This document shows, piece after piece, positions 28,287 to 37,567 of a stretch of DNA of 64,000 nucleotides (its first letter is position 1; every line of letters starts with the position of its first letter). The position numbers and the translations under genes are program-made. The notes beneath the pieces were generated by a model that was given only the letters and a program-made list of their open reading frames with translations, was not told where the DNA came from and searched no databases. Origin of the DNA: Thiobacillus denitrificans DSM 12475 (GTDB lineage: Bacteria; Pseudomonadota; Gammaproteobacteria; Burkholderiales; Thiobacillaceae); NCBI RefSeq assembly GCF_000376425.1, contig NZ_AQWL01000011.1, positions 27,322-91,321 of the forward strand, in the 5' to 3' direction.

Positions 28287-29579
28287 ATGAGCGTAGACGA
28301 CTTCCATTCATCCCGCATCGTCGGCGGCGGCATCAATACCCGCGAATCCGATCAGCCCGTGGCGGTGACGCAAATGCTGGGCATCGCCAGCAGCAGCCCG
28401 GTTCGCGAGGAAGCCCTGCGGGAGCGTTTCCTGTCGTTCGATCCCCTGTTCGATGCCGCTTCCAGCCTGGTCGCCCACCAGCTGGTGCTGCGCGGACGCA
28501 CTGCGGGTGCCGATGCGCCGCCCGAACTCCGGCAAATGGACGAGGACATGTTGCTGACCGGCCTGTATTCGCTGACGCAGGACGGCCTGACCAGTGAATT
28601 GCCCCTGCTGGTGCGGATCAGCGCCGACGTGCTGTTCAGCGACATCCCGCAGCAACTCGATCACCGCCAGCTGATCTGGTGCGTAAGCCTTGATAACGAA
28701 CAGCATTTGGCGCGCGCCCTCGCCCTGCAGGACGCCGGACTGACGTTCTGCCCCAGCCTCGACCGCAACCACGCGATGGTGCAGGACAGCGCTTCCGCCT
28801 GGCGCTATCTGGCCTGCCGCGCCGACGATATTCCACCCGCGGTGTCTGCGCGCCTGATCGTGGAAGGGGTACGGCACACCCATTCCCAGGCACGCTGGCC
28901 TGCAAACGCCTGGTTCAAAGGCAGCCTGTTTTCGGGCGACACCCAGCCTGCCGCCCATACCCACGAGCAGGCCGTACAACTCGACTTGCTGGCGATCGCG
29001 CTGCGTCATTCGCTCGATACGCTGATCCAGTTTTTCCGGCTGAACCCGGACATGGCGCCACGTCTGCTCGCGATCGCCAATTCGCCGGTCGGTGGTCTGA
29101 GCCGCCCCGCCGAATCGGCCGCTCATGCACTGGTCATGCTGGGCCCCCAGCGCGCCGCCCGCGTGGCGATACTGCTGGCCCTGACCGGCAGGCAGCCTGG
29201 CGAAGCCACGCGCAACTATGCCGTGACCGCGCTCACGCGCGCACTCTTCATGGGCAAAGTCACGCGTCTGGGCGCGCCGGCCGAGAGCGCTGCCGCCGCA
29301 TTCGAGATCGGCCTGCTGTCGGCCGCCCCCCATGCGCTGTCGCTATCGCTAGAGGCGCTGATCCGCAAGCTGGGGCTGGCGGCGACCAGCGTGCGGGCCT
29401 TGAGCGCACACCCCTCCCCCGAAGGCGCCATGCTGCAACTGGCGCACGCCTGTGAAAACAACGATGCCGGGATACTGGCCCACTATGCGCAGCAGCTGGA
29501 TATCCCGTTGCATCAGATTTCGGTGGCCTACCTGGATGCCCTGATCGCGGCCTCGGCGCTCGACACAGCATTGCATTGA
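28287..29579 (+). CDS. HDOD-domain signalling protein with degenerate EAL-like N-terminus
   Basis: A 430-residue protein whose layout matches the YuxH/CdgJ type. The N-terminal half (about 40-220) keeps EAL-fold landmarks such as FDAASSLVAHQLVLRG but lacks the Glu-Ala-Leu catalytic signature. The C-terminal half is an HDOD domain (about 230-400; LLAIANSPVGGLSRPAESAAHALVMLGPQRAARVAILLAL in shorter motif form). Such proteins are regulatory and do not hydrolyse c-di-GMP. The first 30 residues are unlike the family and may be a targeting or linker region. It is single-gene in layout. Confidence 0.75.
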   Translation: MSVDDFHSSRIVGGGINTRESDQPVAVTQMLGIASSSPVREEALRERFLSFDPLFDAASSLVAHQLVLRGRTAGADAPPELRQMDEDMLLTGLYSLTQDGLTSELPLLVRISADVLFSDIPQQLDHRQLIWCVSLDNEQHLARALALQDAGLTFCPSLDRNHAMVQDSASAWRYLACRADDIPPAVSARLIVEGVRHTHSQARWPANAWFKGSLFSGDTQPAAHTHEQAVQLDLLAIALRHSLDTLIQFFRLNPDMAPRLLAIANSPVGGLSRPAESAAHALVMLGPQRAARVAILLALTGRQPGEATRNYAVTALTRALFMGKVTRLGAPAESAAAAFEIGLLSAAPHALSLSLEALIRKLGLAATSVRALSAHPSPEGAMLQLAHACENNDAGILAHYAQQLDIPLHQISVAYLDALIAASALDTALH

Positions 29580-29619
29580 AGCAGCGTAAAATGGCGATTT
29601 TTGTCCGCACGCCTGTTCC

Positions 29620-30396
29620 ATGCACCCCACCCTGGTTTTCGACATTGAAACGATCCCCGACCTTGCCGGATTCGCCGCGGCCAACGGCCTGATCGAAGCG
29701 GCCCTCCCGCACGCCGAACTCGCCGAACTGGCACTGCTGAACCGTCGCCAGAAAACCGGCGGCGACTTCATGCCGCACCACCTGCACCGCATCGTCGCCA
29801 TTTCCTGCGTGCTGAGGAGCGGCGACCAGCTCCGCGTGTGGTCGCTCGGCGAGCCCGACAGCAGCGAGGCCGAACTGATCCAGCGCTTCTACGACGGCAT
29901 CGAGCGCTACACCCCGCAGCTGGTGTCGTGGAACGGCGGCGGCTTCGACCTGCCGGTGCTGCACTATCGCAGCCTGATCCATGGCGTGACGGCGGCACGC
30001 TACTGGGACTGGGGCGACGACGACAAGGATTTCAAGTGGAATAACTATCTGGGCCGCTACCACACCCGCCATCTGGATTTGATGGACGTGCTGGCGATGT
30101 ACCAGCCGCGCGCCAACGCGCCGCTCGACCAGATGGCCAAGTTGTGCGGCTTTCCCGGCAAGCTCGGAATGGACGGCTCGAAAGTGCTGGACGCCTTTCA
30201 GCAAGGGGAAATCGAGGCCATCCGCAATTACTGCGAAACCGACGTGATGAACACCTGGCTGGTCTATCTGCGCTTCCAGAAAATACGCGGCACGCTCTCC
30301 GAGTCGGCCTACGCCGCCGAGATCGAACGTGCGCGCAGCACCGTGCAAGCCCATTCTGCCCCGCACTGGCAGGAATTCCTGGCAGCCTGGGCATGA
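29620..30396 (+). CDS. Predicted 3'-5' exonuclease, PolB-like DEDD family
   Basis: A 258-residue nuclease of the RNase H-like fold. DEDD-type acidic residues are at VFDIETIPD (exo I), [15 protein letters not shown] (exo II) and [17 protein letters not shown] (exo III). The same architecture occurs in the proofreading domain of PolB, but no polymerase is attached. The stop overlaps the rlmD start (ATGA), so the two are co-translated, a common pairing in betaproteobacteria. Confidence 0.88.
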   Translation: MHPTLVFDIETIPDLAGFAAANGLIEAALPHAELAELALLNRRQKTGGDFMPHHLHRIVAISCVLRSGDQLRVWSLGEPDSSEAELIQRFYDGIERYTPQLVSWNGGGFDLPVLHYRSLIHGVTAARYWDWGDDDKDFKWNNYLGRYHTRHLDLMDVLAMYQPRANAPLDQMAKLCGFPGKLGMDGSKVLDAFQQGEIEAIRNYCETDVMNTWLVYLRFQKIRGTLSESAYAAEIERARSTVQAHSAPHWQEFLAAWA

Positions 30397-31691
30397 ACCC
30401 CATCGTCGACATTCTCTCTCTCGATCACGAAGGCCATGGCGTGGCGCGCATCGACGGCAAGGTCACCTTCGTCGACGGCGCCCTGGCGGGCGAACGCGCG
30501 GAAATCTCAGTCTATCGCAAGCATGCCAAATACAATTCGGCCAACGCGGTCGCCATCCTCAGCGCCAGCGCCCAGCGCGCCGAGCCGCGCTGCCGCTATT
30601 TCGGCCGTTGCGGCGGCTGTTCGATGCAGCATCTGGAGGCCAGCGCCCAGGTTGCTGCCAAGCAGCGCGTGCTGGAAGAAAGCCTCGCCCGCATCGGCAA
30701 AGTCCGCCCCGACGTCATCCTGCCCGCCCTGCATGGCCCCAGTTGGGGCTATCGCCACCGCGCCCGGCTATCGTCGCGCCTGGTCGACAAGAAAGGCGGG
30801 GTGCTGGTCGGCTTCCACGAAAAACGTTCCAGCTTCATTGCCGACATGGCGAGCTGCGAGATCCTCACTCCCGATGTCTCGGCGCTGATCCAGCCGCTGC
30901 GCGAGTTGATCGTGCAGCTGTCGAACGCCGACCGCACCCCGCAGATCGAGGTTGCGGTCGGCGAACACGTCACCGTGCTGGTGTTCCGCCTGCTTGAGCC
31001 ATGGAATGACGAGGACGCCGCCAAAGTGCGCAGTTTCGCCGAACGCCACCGCGTGCAGGTGTGGGAGCAGAAAAAAGGCCCCGATACCGCGCGCCCGTTC
31101 TGGCCGGACATTGCGCCCGAACTCAGCTACACCCTGCCAGAGTTCGGTCTCGTCATGCCTTTCAGGCCGACCGAATTCACCCAGGTCAACACCGCCATCA
31201 ACCGCGCCCTGGTCGGCCGCGCCCTGCGCCTGCTGCAGCCCCGCGCCGGCGAGCGCATCGCTGACCTGTTCTGCGGCCTGGGCAATTTCACCCTGCCGAT
31301 CGCCCGCAGCGGCGCCGAGGTGCTCGGCATCGAGGGCAGTGCCGACCTGGTTGCCCGCGCGCGTGAAAACGCCCTGCGCAACCACCTGCCCAATGCCCGC
31401 TTCGCGGTCGACAACCTGTTCGAGATGACGCCGGAAAAATTCGCCGCCCTTGGACATTTCGACAAATTGCTGATCGATCCACCGCGTTCCGGTGCCATCG
31501 AGGTCGTCAAATCCCTGCCCGACAGCGGTGGGCCGCAACGCATCGTCTATGTCTCGTGCGATCCCGCCACGCTGGCGCGCGACGCCGAGGTGCTGGTGCA
31601 CCTCAAGGGCTACCGGATCGAAGCGGCAGGCGTCGCCAACATGTTCCCGCACACCGCGCACGTGGAGTCGATAGCGCTTTTCCAGCGCTAA
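30393..31691 (+). CDS. rlmD: 23S rRNA (uracil-1939-C5)-methyltransferase
   Basis: A 432-residue SAM-dependent RNA methyltransferase. An N-terminal TRAM domain (about 5-55) is followed by a [4Fe-4S] cysteine cluster [15 protein letters not shown] and a Rossmann core with [14 protein letters not shown] (SAM) and [11 protein letters not shown] (catalytic Cys of m5U enzymes). DPPRSGA is the second family motif. Length fits RlmD. The start ATG overlaps the exonuclease TGA; the frame stays open upstream but that part has no similarity. Confidence 0.93.
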   Translation: MNPIVDILSLDHEGHGVARIDGKVTFVDGALAGERAEISVYRKHAKYNSANAVAILSASAQRAEPRCRYFGRCGGCSMQHLEASAQVAAKQRVLEESLARIGKVRPDVILPALHGPSWGYRHRARLSSRLVDKKGGVLVGFHEKRSSFIADMASCEILTPDVSALIQPLRELIVQLSNADRTPQIEVAVGEHVTVLVFRLLEPWNDEDAAKVRSFAERHRVQVWEQKKGPDTARPFWPDIAPELSYTLPEFGLVMPFRPTEFTQVNTAINRALVGRALRLLQPRAGERIADLFCGLGNFTLPIARSGAEVLGIEGSADLVARARENALRNHLPNARFAVDNLFEMTPEKFAALGHFDKLLIDPPRSGAIEVVKSLPDSGGPQRIVYVSCDPATLARDAEVLVHLKGYRIEAAGVANMFPHTAHVESIALFQR

Positions 31692-31729
31692 TCCATTAAA
31701 CTCACGCGCTTAACTCATTATCGAAAAAC

Positions 31730-32959
31730 ATGGCACTCATCGTACAAAAATACGGCGGCAGCTCGGTCGCCAATGTCGAACGCATCCGCGCAGTGGCCGA
31801 ACGCGTGGCCAAATTCAAGATGCTCGGTCATCAGGTGGTGGTGGTGCTCTCGGCCATGTCGGGCGAGACCAATCGGCTGATTGCGCTGGCCAAACAGATC
31901 CAGTCCACCCCCGACCCGCGCGAGCTGGACGTGATGGTATCCACCGGCGAACAGGTCACCATCGCCCTGCTGGCGATGGCGCTGAAAGACCTGGGCCTGA
32001 AAGCGAAAAGCTACACCGGCGCACAGGTGCGCATCCTCACCGACAATGCCTTCACCAAGGCGCGCATTCTGTCGATCGACGAATCCAGAATGCGCGCCGA
32101 CCTGGACTCCGGCCACGTGGTCGTGGTCGCCGGCTTCCAGGGAGTCGACGAACAGGGCAACACCACCACGCTGGGGCGCGGCGGCTCCGATACCACCGGC
32201 GTGGCGCTGGCAGCCGCGCTCAAGGCCGACGAATGCCAGATCTACACCGATGTCGATGGCGTCTACACCACCGATCCGCGCATCGTGCCCGAGGCACGCC
32301 GGCTGAAGACCATCACCTTCGAGGAAATGCTGGAAATGGCGAGCCTCGGCTCCAAGGTGCTGCAGATCCGCTCGGTCGAGTTTGCCGGCAAATACAAGGT
32401 CAAACTGCGGGTGCTGTCCAGCTTTCAGGACGAAGGCGACGGCACCCTCATCACATTCGAGGAAGACGACAACATGGAACAGGCCATCATCTCCGGCATT
32501 GCATTCAACCGCGACGAAGCCAAGATCACCGTGGTCGGCGTGCCCGATCATCCCGGCATCGCCTACCAGATCCTCGGCCCGGTGGCCGATGCCAACATCG
32601 ACGTCGACATGATCGTGCAGAACGTGGGGCACACCAATACCACCGACTTCACCTTCACCGTACACCGCAACGACTTCGCCAAGGCGATGGATATCGTCAA
32701 GGTGACCGCGGCCAGCATTGGCGCGCGCGAGGTCACCGGTGACGACAAGATCGCCAAAATCTCCATCGTCGGCGTCGGCATGCGCTCGCACGTCGGCATT
32801 GCCCGCAAGATGTTCGAGACCCTGTCGGTCGAAAACATCAACCTGCAGATGATCTCCACATCCGAGATCAAAATCTCCGTCGTGGTCGAAGACAAATACA
32901 TGGAACTTGCCGTGCGCGCACTGCACCAGGCGTTCGAGCTGGATAAAGCCACGGCCTGA
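31730..32959 (+). CDS. lysC: Aspartate kinase with two ACT domains
   Basis: A 409-residue enzyme that phosphorylates aspartate, the first step to lysine, threonine and methionine. KYGGSSVANVERI opens the kinase core; RGGSDTTGVALAAAL, TDVDGVYTTDPRI and SLGSKVLQIRSVEFA are family signatures. Two C-terminal ACT domains (about 265-335 and 345-405) give amino-acid feedback, as in beta/actinobacterial LysC. It is followed directly by the tRNA-Ser gene. Confidence 0.96.
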   Translation: MALIVQKYGGSSVANVERIRAVAERVAKFKMLGHQVVVVLSAMSGETNRLIALAKQIQSTPDPRELDVMVSTGEQVTIALLAMALKDLGLKAKSYTGAQVRILTDNAFTKARILSIDESRMRADLDSGHVVVVAGFQGVDEQGNTTTLGRGGSDTTGVALAAALKADECQIYTDVDGVYTTDPRIVPEARRLKTITFEEMLEMASLGSKVLQIRSVEFAGKYKVKLRVLSSFQDEGDGTLITFEEDDNMEQAIISGIAFNRDEAKITVVGVPDHPGIAYQILGPVADANIDVDMIVQNVGHTNTTDFTFTVHRNDFAKAMDIVKVTAASIGAREVTGDDKIAKISIVGVGMRSHVGIARKMFETLSVENINLQMISTSEIKISVVVEDKYMELAVRALHQAFELDKATA

Positions 32960-33002
32960 GGTGGCGTTTGCCCGCGCATTCCGCTACAATGCGCGGCGGT
33001 TC

Positions 33003-33096
33003 GGAGACGTGGCCGAGTGGTTGAAGGTACTCCCCTGCTAAGGGAGCATGCGGGCTTAAACCTGCATCGAGGGTTCGAATCCCTCCGTCTCCGCCA
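33003..33096 (+). tRNA. tRNA-Ser(GCT)
   Basis: The acceptor stem GGAGACG/CGTCTCC closes a cloverleaf with a long variable arm (GCATGCGGG...CCTGCATC) as in class II serine tRNAs. The anticodon loop CTGCTAA gives anticodon GCT. GGTTCGAATCC is the T-arm and CCA is encoded. The integrase gene begins 128 bases downstream, so the 3' end of this tRNA is the presumed attachment site of the island. Confidence 0.96.
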
Positions 33097-33223
33097 AAAC
33101 CCCATATCAGCAAGACTCAAAAAGCCTCACCCGCCCATGTAACTCAAGGGTTTCACAAAAAAGCTTGACTCACACCGCCTCATCCATAACCATCAAATCT
33201 CAGTCCGATTGATGGGAAAATAG

Positions 33224-34519
33224 ATGGGCAGGAAAACCGTAGCACCCCTTAGCGTCAAAGAAGTCATCAAGAAGGCGAAGACCCCCGGCTTTCATGCCGT
33301 TGGTGGCACGGCTGGCCTGTACCTTAAAGTCACCGACGAAGGCGCGCGGTCATGGCTGCTGCGCTACAGCTTTAACGGCAAGCGGCGCGACATGGGGCTT
33401 GGGTCTTTCGACGATGTGACCCTTGAAGCCGCCCGAACCAAGGCGCAAGAATGGCGCGGGAAGGCCAAGACAGGGATAGACCCCATCGCAGCGCGCCGCC
33501 AGACAGCCGCCACCGACAAAGCAGACGCCGCCAAGGGCACCACCTTTGCCGAGTGCGCACAGGCCTTCATCTCAATGAAGGGCACCGAATGGAAGAACCT
33601 CAAGCATCGCCAGCAATGGGAAAACACCCTCACCACCTACGCCTACCCATCAATCGGGGCGCTTCCGGTGGGTCAGGTTGATACAGACAAGGTCTTGGCT
33701 GTGCTGACTCAGCCAGTCAAGGTTTTGGGCGCGCATTACCCGCTGTGGAACGCGAAGACCGAGACCGCCACACGCCTGCGTGGACGCATCGAGAATATTC
33801 TCGACTGGGCAGCCGCGAAGCCGCGTGAGTACCGCAGTGGTGACAATCCTGCGCGATGGGCTGGCCATCTTGAGAACTCACTGCCAGACCCCAATAGAAT
33901 CAGGACTGTGAAGAATCATGCCGCCCTGCCCCATAAAGAGCTTGGGCTGTTCATGACGCGGCTGGTCAAGATTGATGGAATGGGGTCTCGGGCGCTGGAA
34001 TTCGCCATCCTGACCGCCGCCCGATCTGGTGAGGTGCGCGGCGCGACATGGTCTGAGATCGACTTTGATGCTGCCGTCTGGACTGTGCCGGCCAAACGCA
34101 TGAAGGGTGGAATAGAGCATCGTGTCCCACTGTCCGGACGGGCAATCCAGCTACTCATGAGGACACCCCGCTACGAGGGCACAGACCTGATTTTCCCCGG
34201 AATGTTAAATCAGCCGTTGTCAGATATGAGCCTAACAGCCGTTCTCCGTCGCATGGCCGACAAGGGCTTGGTTTCTGCCGGCCTGACTGTTCACGGCTTC
34301 CGTTCGACGTTTCGGACATGGGTTTCCGATACCGAGCGATCCGGTGACGCAGCGGAACGTGCGCTCGCCCACAAGCCCCCGACCAAGCTTGCGCAGGCAT
34401 ACGACAGGACGGACATGTTCGAGCCGCGCCGCAAGTTGATGAACGAGTGGGCGAATTTTTGCGACTTGGCGGTTCTTGAGGCCGCAAGGACAAGCCCACC
34501 AGTCTGGACACCGCCGTAA
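33224..34519 (+). CDS. P4-type tyrosine integrase
   Basis: A 431-residue phage/island integrase. An N-terminal DUF4102 arm-binding domain (about 5-90; LYLKVTDEGARSWLLRY) is followed by a core-binding region and a catalytic domain with Arg in TAARSGEVRGATW, His-X-X-Arg in HGFRSTFR and Tyr in AQAYDRTDM. It lies just after tRNA-Ser and points away from it, the normal arrangement for an integrated genomic island. The last dozen residues are atypical (TSPPVWTPP), and the minus strand of that same DNA reads as an ISL3 transposase. The natural C-terminus may therefore have been replaced at an insertion junction. Confidence 0.92.
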   Translation: MGRKTVAPLSVKEVIKKAKTPGFHAVGGTAGLYLKVTDEGARSWLLRYSFNGKRRDMGLGSFDDVTLEAARTKAQEWRGKAKTGIDPIAARRQTAATDKADAAKGTTFAECAQAFISMKGTEWKNLKHRQQWENTLTTYAYPSIGALPVGQVDTDKVLAVLTQPVKVLGAHYPLWNAKTETATRLRGRIENILDWAAAKPREYRSGDNPARWAGHLENSLPDPNRIRTVKNHAALPHKELGLFMTRLVKIDGMGSRALEFAILTAARSGEVRGATWSEIDFDAAVWTVPAKRMKGGIEHRVPLSGRAIQLLMRTPRYEGTDLIFPGMLNQPLSDMSLTAVLRRMADKGLVSAGLTVHGFRSTFRTWVSDTERSGDAAERALAHKPPTKLAQAYDRTDMFEPRRKLMNEWANFCDLAVLEAARTSPPVWTPP

Positions 34520-34700
34520 AAGCCATTTCCCGGCACATCATCATGATCAGCGCTTCGAAGAACAAGGTAAATCCACTGAGCCGGCCCACCCAATCCGGTT
34601 CGACCTGACGAATGCTGCCATCGGACAAGCGCATTCGCGTAACCACGCGCTGCTGCGCAGACCGAAGGGCTGGCGTCTGCCTGATGATGCTTTCATGGGC
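34500..34700 (-). pseudogene. ISL3-family transposase remnant
   Basis: The minus strand carries an uninterrupted stretch of about 65 codons that reads like the centre of ISL3 transposases. It includes RMRLSDGSIRQVEPDW, then GRLSGFTLFFEALIMM and MCREMAFTAVSRLVG. No start or stop of a full gene is present; the fragment meets the integrase 3' end on one side and the 82-bp repeat on the other. The family call is from recall of motif order only. Confidence 0.5.
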
Positions 34701-34760
34701 AATGGCGGCTTACTGATCATAAAGCTGCCGGTGGAGAGAATCTGATGTCGGCCCGCTTCT
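34679..34760 (+). repeat. 82-bp inverted repeat, left copy
   Basis: This segment reappears as its reverse complement at 57149-57230 with a single C/T difference near position 34690. The pair encloses about 22 kb containing the IS91 element and the copper cluster. Confidence 0.95.
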
Positions 34761-35119
34761 GTTAAGGGTTGTACGATGCCTGCCCTCACCCGCAGGCCTG
34801 ACAGTACGCGAGCGAGCCAGGCGGGCAGGCGTCGGACAAGCCTCGAGGGAGGAAACCGCGGGATGCACCGATGGCGGCTGGGGAGCCTACCGGTCTATGG
34901 GGATTTGAAGGGTTGCACTCGAGCTGGACGTGGCGATGAGGCGGATCAACTTCTGCTGGGCAGCTGTTCGATATCGCCACCCGGAGCGGATACGCTCAAT
35001 GATCCGGGATGGTCTCAGGCACCAAACCCCATTATTCCAGCGCAGGGCAAAGCCGTCCGCTATCGGCACTGGACACTGAAGAGCCGACGGTTGGCTGATG
35101 CATCGGGAAGCGGTCACGC
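34761..35119. other. Stretch of 359 bases without a gene, next to the IS91 transposase
   Basis: No credible coding frame is seen on either strand. It lies downstream of the Y2 transposase stop and probably includes that end of the IS91-type element. The exact boundary is not visible. Confidence 0.5.
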
Positions 35120-36316
35120 TCATGGCGCACCTCGAAACGGTGGTGGTGCACGGATCGGTTGCCCGCGCATCAGAACCTCAACCACGATCATCGCTGCCCC
35201 ACAGTCCGGACAGACAAAGGTCGGCTGAGCAACGTTGGGGGCTGCATCCGTACCCGGGGAATCGGCGTCAGCGTTGGCTACGACGTGAAGCAATTCACGA
35301 ACCTTCGCCAGGTGATCCCTCCGTCCGCTATTGGCAAGCAGCCCATAGTGGCGGATGCGGTGGAAGCCCCCAGGCAGCACATGCAGCAGGAAGCGCCGCA
35401 TGAACTCGTCGGCGCTGAGCGTCATGCTCTTGTAGCGCGTCCTGCCCTTGGCCCGGTAATCCTTCCAGCGGAAGCTGACGCCGCGCTCGTCGAGGGCGAT
35501 CAATCGGCTGTTGGAGATCGCCACCCGATGGGTATAGCGCGACAGATATGCCAGCACCGCCGCCGGCCCGGCAAACGGGCGCTTGGCGTAGACCACCCAC
35601 TCACATTTCCGCAACGGTTGCAGCCAGTCGGCGAAGACCGTCGCGTCGGCGAGTTGCGCGTAGTCACCGAAGAACTGCAATTGACCGCTGCGATACGCCG
35701 TCTCGAGCGCTTCGAGGAAGCGGCGACGAAACAACCGCGACAGCACCCGCACCGGCAGGAAGAAGCCCGGCTTGCATGAGACCCAGCGCGTGCCGTTGGG
35801 CGACAGCCCGCCGCCGGGGACGATGCCATGCACGTGGGGATGGTGCGTTAGCGCCGATCCCCACGTGTGCAGCACCAGGGTCACGCCGATGTGCGCGCCC
35901 AGATGCTTCGGGTCGGCGGCAATGGTGCGCAGGGTCTCGGCGGCGACCTCGAACAGCAGTGCATAGATCACCGCCTTGTTGGTGTAGGCGATGGCACTGA
36001 TCGGGGCCGGCAGGGTGAACACCACGTGGTAATAGTCCACCGGCAGCAGATCGGCCTGGCGGGCTTCGAGCCAACGCCGTGCGGCGGTTCCCTGGCATTT
36101 CGGGCAATGCCGGTTACGGCAGGAATTGTAGGCGATCTCGGTGTGCTCGCAGGCGTTGCAGTGCAGCACATGTCCCCCCAGCGCCGCGCTGCGGCACTGT
36201 TCGATGGCCGACATGACCTTGAGCTGACCCCGGCTCAGGTGGCCACACTCAGCTTGCCGCCAGGCTGGCCCGTGGACACGGAAGATATCCGCGACCTCCA
36301 GGGCGCAACGTCCCAT
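35120..36316 (-). CDS. IS91-family Y2 (HUH) transposase
   Basis: A 398-residue rolling-circle transposase. The N-terminal zinc finger (HCNACEHTEIAYNSCRNRHCPKC core cysteines) is followed by the HUH nuclease motif THHPHVHGIVPGG and, near residue 250, the tyrosine helix LAYLSRYTHRVAIS. The C-terminal CPDCGAAM is a further zinc ribbon. The enzyme nicks one strand and moves single-stranded DNA from origin to terminus. It appears intact, so the element may still be active. Confidence 0.9.
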   Translation of the reverse strand: MGRCALEVADIFRVHGPAWRQAECGHLSRGQLKVMSAIEQCRSAALGGHVLHCNACEHTEIAYNSCRNRHCPKCQGTAARRWLEARQADLLPVDYYHVVFTLPAPISAIAYTNKAVIYALLFEVAAETLRTIAADPKHLGAHIGVTLVLHTWGSALTHHPHVHGIVPGGGLSPNGTRWVSCKPGFFLPVRVLSRLFRRRFLEALETAYRSGQLQFFGDYAQLADATVFADWLQPLRKCEWVVYAKRPFAGPAAVLAYLSRYTHRVAISNSRLIALDERGVSFRWKDYRAKGRTRYKSMTLSADEFMRRFLLHVLPGGFHRIRHYGLLANSGRRDHLAKVRELLHVVANADADSPGTDAAPNVAQPTFVCPDCGAAMIVVEVLMRGQPIRAPPPFRGAP

Positions 36317-36325
36317 GGCCGCGAC

Positions 36326-37201
36326 CTATGCGGGGTGCAGGGTCTCGATGGGACTGACCACCTCGCGCAGGATGTCGGTGGCGACCTGAGCATACAGTGC
36401 GGTGGTCTCGAGCTTCTTGTGTCCGAGCAGAACCTGGATCACCCGGATATCCACCTTGGCTTCCAGCAGGTGGGTGGCGAAGCTGTGACGCAGCGTATGC
36501 ATGGAGACGCGCTTGTCGATGCCCGCTGCGTCTGCTGCGGCATGGATGGCCCGGTTGAGCTGACGGGTGCTGAGCGGGTCGATCGGATCGAGGCCCGGAA
36601 ACAGCCAGCCGCCATCGAGCATCCTGCCCTGGGCACGCGCGACCCGCCACCAGCTGCGCAGGCGCTTGAGCAGCACCGGCGAGAGCATAGCGTAGCGATC
36701 CTTGCCACCCTTGCCCTGTTCAATGCGCAGCGTCATGCGCTGGCTGTCGATGTCGCCAATCTTCAGCGCCACCACCTCGCTAGCGCGCAGTCCTGCGCCG
36801 TAGGCGACCGAGAGCGCCGTCTGATGCTTGAGGTTGCCGGCCGCAGCGATCAGGCGCGCCACCTCCTCACGGCTCAATACCACCGGCAGCGTGTGCGGGA
36901 CATGCACCGGCTGCATCTTGGCCGTCAGCTCGGGATGATCGGCGGTAACGTCGAAGAAGAACTTCAGCCCGGTGATGGCCGCATTGAGCGAGACCGGCGA
37001 GATGCCGTGATCGACCAGATACAACTGGTAGTTGCGCAGATCCTCCACGCTGGCGGTGTCGGGCGGCCGGTGCAGATAGCCGGCGAACTGCCGTACGGCG
37101 CGCAGATAGTGGCTCTGTGTCTTGGGGGAGAGCTTGCGCATCCGCATGTCGTCGATCATGCGTTGCCGCAGCGGACTGATGGTTTGAGGGGAAGGTTTCA
37201 T
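36326..37201 (-). CDS. IS91-associated tyrosine recombinase
   Basis: A 291-residue XerC/D-like recombinase. A SAM-like core-binding domain (about 20-100; MRKLSPKTQSHYLRAVRQFAGYL) precedes a catalytic domain with GAGLRASEVVALKIGDID (Arg), HTLRHSFATHLLE (His-X-X-Arg), LLGHKKLETTALYAQV (His and Tyr). The ATG 37201 follows AGGAG. Such recombinases accompany many IS91-type transposases; their contribution to transposition is not well defined. Confidence 0.88.
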   Translation of the reverse strand: MKPSPQTISPLRQRMIDDMRMRKLSPKTQSHYLRAVRQFAGYLHRPPDTASVEDLRNYQLYLVDHGISPVSLNAAITGLKFFFDVTADHPELTAKMQPVHVPHTLPVVLSREEVARLIAAAGNLKHQTALSVAYGAGLRASEVVALKIGDIDSQRMTLRIEQGKGGKDRYAMLSPVLLKRLRSWWRVARAQGRMLDGGWLFPGLDPIDPLSTRQLNRAIHAAADAAGIDKRVSMHTLRHSFATHLLEAKVDIRVIQVLLGHKKLETTALYAQVATDILREVVSPIETLHPA

Positions 37202-37567
37202 GGCTCGGCTCCTGTCGAAGTACGAGGCGGATTGCCTCATTCCTCAACATAGAAACCGGGGCCTTGGTCTCAACTACCTACCGGCCCCGAGTCGGAGCGC
37301 CTACCGCGCGAGCGGTTTAGTCCCCTCGGCCTAAGCGGTCCCTGGGGATCTAAACCCACGACTTCTGCTATGGATTCGTTACCAGCCATTGGACTGCCGG
37401 GGAACGCGAACGGCCGCTTTCTATCTCCGCGTCCGCGTGCTATTGCTCTTCCCAGTGTGTCCATCAAACGTGGGGAAGGTCAATCTGAGAGGTCGGGCGT
37501 TTTGTTTTACGGTGCCCAAAACTATTGCATTTCATTGTCCTGCGGGGTGTCCACAGGACAACGATGC
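37202..37567. other. Stretch of 366 bases without a confident gene between IS91 end and copper cluster
   Basis: It holds the putative subterminal hairpin at 37257-37289. Short plus-strand frames from 37370 onward have no recognisable family. I see no promoter or RNA that I can name. Confidence 0.4.

Larger units (their letters stand above)
35100..37290 (-). mobile_element. IS91-type rolling-circle element with tyrosine-recombinase partner
   Basis: Two minus-strand genes, a tyrosine recombinase and a Y2 transposase separated by 9 bases, form the body of an IS91-family element of the two-gene type. Past the recombinase start, CGGGGCC (37257-37263) and GGCCCCG (37283-37289) could fold into a subterminal hairpin, typical of the origin or terminus of rolling-circle elements. 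Both outer limits are approximate. Confidence 0.7.

Noticed and set aside
26836-28290. 484-codon plus-strand frame opposite the DUF4139 gene
   Set aside because: Antisense shadow of a well-supported gene, with no ribosome site or motif.
35867-37252. 461-codon plus-strand frame across the IS91 genes
   Set aside because: Lies opposite the Y2 transposase and recombinase, both with intact catalytic motifs.
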